DNA of 64,000 bases from Pogonophryne albipinna. Its lineage: Eukaryota; Chordata; Actinopteri; Perciformes; Artedidraconidae. The stretch spans positions 1,074,357-1,138,356 of the forward strand of contig CM053258.1 in the NCBI GenBank assembly GCA_028583405.1, given 5' to 3'. A model generated the notes under the pieces. The model saw only the letters and a list, made by a program, of their open reading frames with translations, was not told the origin of the DNA and searched no databases. A program made the position numbers and the translations under genes. Shown here in pieces: positions 24,762 through 64,000 of this stretch; positions within the stretch are counted from its first letter, which is position 1, and every line of letters begins with the position of its first letter.

Positions 24762-25814
24762 GGGCCCTTCTCACTTCTCTTATTTTTCATTTCCTCGCTC
24801 CTCGGTCTCGGTATCACCGGAAGTTGATTTGTCTGCGCCATCTTGAGTAGCGTCCCAATGGCCTTATTTCTGCCAGAGGACCGAGGAACGAGGAGCAAGG
24901 AGCGATAATAGAGGAGCTATAATCGAGGAACCACCAGACCATCCTTCGATGAAATCCTCAGACACTCGCCCCGCCCCCTTACTGTGTATCACTCACTGAT
25001 TGGACGATGCAGTGCATGCACTGATCTGATGCTTCTTGACATGAGAGCAGTTTCCCAGCGGAGTGAAGAAAATACATGAACCTCACGGGAGTCACTCCTC
25101 AGTTTATACCGTGTTTTGTTTCAATTCATGTTTCATTTAGTTACAAATATGTGATATATCTGAACAACAAAGTGGTCAAAAAAAGTGGTTATTTTATTCA
25201 TTTTTTTGGAAACATTTTCATGATCGCTTTTTTCGTTTTACATTTTCATTTATTGTCATTTCCATCCAGTCATTAAGTCTATTAAAATGTTAATGTGCTG
25301 CATATCCACACAAACAAACAAAGTGTGCAATCCAATGAATGTTAATCTAACTGGGTTTTGATAGATAACATATCTCTTTTTCTTCTCTCAATTATTTTAT
25401 TTCTATTGTGCTCTAATCAATATTAATCTAACTATTGTTCGTTTATACATTTTAAGAATGACGTTTATCTTTTTTGAGAATGAGTTCTTATTTGATTTAA
25501 TGTATTTGGGACAGACAGATGATACAAATGTTTGTGTCAGTAAATCTGTACTAACAGAGGCGGGGGTGTTTGTGAACACAACGGGGACAGAGCTGCTGTC
25601 AGACGATCAGCTGTGCGGCGTCATCACAAACGGACGTCGCTTCACGTGACGCTCCGGAGGAAAGGACGTCCCATTGCTCTTAAAACTCATTTCCCTGCTT
25701 CTCGTGGTTTCCTTGCGTCTCTCCATGCTTTCCTGGTGGGAGGGGCTAGTCGCAGAGAAACGATGCAAGTGAGGGACGCAAGGAATCCATTTAACCGAAG
25801 TGAGAAGGACCCCA
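24762..25814. mobile_element. Inverted-repeat element B, adjacent relative of element A
   Basis: Starts GGGCCCTTCTCACTTC and ends GAAGTGAGAAGGACCCC. Interior words near the left end (CGCCATCTTGA, GAGGACCGAGGA) match those of element A. Only 11 bp separate A and B. Confidence 0.7.
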
Positions 25815-26289
25815 TGCCTACAACGGCCGTCTTTGTGATGGTGACGCGTAATGTGCGGGACCAGAGACCTGTAGTTCACTGAGCGGTTTCACACAAAACA
25901 ATGTGTTACTTCACAGTTTTACGACACATTTTTATTTTTTTGACTTGCAAAATGTTCTTTTAAATTGACAAACATCATATGTGTCATTCGTGGCACAATT
26001 CAAACGGGATCAAAAGATAACTTTTCTCTCTCCATTGACTTCAATGTATAATTTTCCGCTTCCGGGGTCCCATGGAGGCTCCCGGAAGGGGAGGGACTTC
26101 GCCTCTCTATTTTTTCAGCATCTTTGGGCAAATGTAATCTTTTTATTTTGTATTTAGTTGATTAAATTATTATGAATTATTTGATATCAAAGATTATAAT
26201 TGAAAAATAGTAAAAGGCACACTCAAAAGGTATAAGGGGTCATATTGTACAGTTTCTTATTAGTATACAAGTTAACATATCTAAACATA

Positions 26290-26650
26290 CCAACCACCGA
26301 CCTGCATAACACAATCTCAAACTAATGACTTAATCTTACAAAGTAATGATTAAGAATCTCAAAAATAATGTCTCAATATTACAAAAATAATGACTAAGTA
26401 TTGCGAAACGATGACTGAGTTTCTCGAAACAAACAGTAATAGTGTTAAATGTGTCTTAACATGAATGACCTAGTATCTAATATGTTTCTTGTTTAATTCG
26501 TACTACAAACTTTATTGTTGTTTTTAACACAAGGCTCAGATCTATTTTTGTTTAGAGGATGGTGGGGCCAAGCGTTCAAGACAGACAAAAAAACTGCATT
26601 TTAACTCTGAGTGCCCATATTCCCCACAGCCCGTGAACGCAGCAGCACAT
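26290..26650 (+). repeat. Upstream copy of the GLG1 5' region (diverged tandem duplicate)
   Basis: 26560-26650 matches 26970-27071: AAGCGTT-CAAGACAGA, AACTGCAT, then CTCTGAGTGCCCATATTCC and CACAGCCC-TGAACGC. Flanks match too (TATCTAATATGTTTCTTG at 26477-26494 versus 26906-26923; ACACAAGGCTCAG at 26528 and 26939). The ATG here reads into a stop after about 25 codons. Confidence 0.8.
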
Positions 26651-26679
26651 TTCATAATTTGTTTTTCTTTTAGATTTAT

Positions 26680-27071
26680 ACAAAATAAGACTTAATATTA
26701 CGAAAGAATGTCCTAATATTACAAACAAATGACATACAATTAAAAAAATGTACTTAACATTCCAAAATAATTACTTAATATCTCAAAGTAATGGCTAAGT
26801 ACCTAACATATGTCTTAATATCACAAAATAATGATGTAATATTACAAAACAAAGAGTTAATAGCTTAAAAAGAGTGTTACATATGTCTTAAAATAATTCC
26901 CTAATATCTAATATGTTTCTTGTTTCTTTGTGCTCCAACACAAGGCTCAGTTTTTAGTTTTTTTTAAACGACGATGGCTGCGAAGCGTTATCAAGACAGA
27001 GGGGAAAACAAACTGCATCTTACCTCTGAGTGCCCATATTCCCCACAGCCCATGAACGCGGCAGCAGCAGC
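26680..27071 (+). repeat. Downstream copy of the duplicated GLG1 5' region
   Basis: Second copy of the roughly 400-bp duplicate, ending at the alanine-coding GCAGCAGCA run just before the likely start codon. It contains the in-frame upstream ATG at 26974. Confidence 0.8.
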
Positions 27072-27090
27072 AGCAGTAGACTGGGTGAAG

Positions 27091-63846
<36,756 letters not shown>

Positions 63847-63958
63847 GTACCAAACACCTGCGTTTACTACCATTAGCCTCAGGTTTTAAGCTTTTTTTAA
63901 GAATAACTTTACTTTTATATATTTATTAAATAAATTAGGTCAAAAAATATATCTAAAT

Positions 63959-64000
63959 TGTGGGGGAAACTTCTGTAGCAATTGGGAGTCAGGACTCAGA
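63959..64000. mobile_element. Start of an LTR, cut by the window edge
   Basis: TGTGGGGGAAACTTCTGTAGCAATTGGGAGTC resembles the first 45 bases of the solo LTR at 14106. Lies in GLG1 intron 7. Confidence 0.6.

Overview
This window looks like nuclear DNA from a teleost fish. The signs are intron-split genes, many (CA)n and (TG)n tracts, an L2-type LINE with a fish-style 3' tail, a BEL/Pao retrotransposon, a tRNA-derived SINE, and many hAT, Harbinger-like and TTAA-flanked short inverted-repeat elements. The only gene that looks intact is the 5' part of GLG1 (Golgi glycoprotein 1, also MG-160, CFR-1 or ESL-1). It lies on the + strand and runs off the right edge. Seven exons were placed by reading frame, splice sites and recalled family sequence: 27091-27423, 52135-52164, 52555-52641, 52909-53124, 58585-58788, 62375-62446 and 63660-63846. 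They join in frame into the signal peptide and the first cysteine-rich repeats. Intron 1 is about 24.7 kb and consists mostly of mobile elements and minisatellites.

Layout. 1-2.5 kb: 5'-incomplete L2 LINE, internally deleted, beside half of a TTAA-flanked short element. 3.1-4.9 kb: 36-bp minisatellite. 5.0-5.4 kb: a CRE/CCAAT-rich stretch and a 52-bp repeat, then a 1000-N assembly gap (5501-6500). 6.7-13.3 kb: a decayed multi-exon gene with a DUF4806-like C-terminus. One of its exons is tandemly duplicated, and the second copy is split by a 2.0-kb transposon that itself carries a second transposon. 14.0-14.7 kb: 80-bp tandem repeat split by a solo LTR with a 5-bp target duplication. 15.0-17.3 kb: broken hAT (DUF4371/ZMYM-type) transposase, part of which recurs at 22.7-23.2 kb. 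17.7-22.6 kb: AT-rich with no recognisable gene. 23.6-25.8 kb: two adjacent related inverted-repeat elements. 26.3-27.1 kb: the sequence just upstream of GLG1, present as a diverged tandem duplicate.

Inside GLG1. Intron 1 holds a triplicated segment (27.5-28.2 kb), a minus-strand BEL/Pao relic with a 5' LTR but no reverse transcriptase (30.3-34.2 kb), nested TTAA/hAT elements (35-39 kb), 57-bp and 72-bp minisatellites (39.2-43.9 kb), a complete TTAA element (44.2-44.8 kb), a hAT element with its own minisatellite (48.4-49.4 kb) and a Harbinger-like element (50.9-51.8 kb). Intron 4 has a second 72-bp array, a hAT with a perfect 8-bp target duplication, a hAT relic carrying a SINE, and more short elements. 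Intron 5 has a 58-bp minisatellite lying between two copies of the same ~170-bp sequence. Intron 6 has another hAT short element. Intron 7 begins with an LTR related to the solo LTR at 14.1 kb.

Nothing here supports a new defence, metabolic or CRISPR-like system. The value lies in well-preserved insertion histories (empty sites, nesting, target duplications), in minisatellites that appear to arise from or travel with transposons, and in the duplicated GLG1 upstream region. All family names come from motif recognition by eye, without database searches.
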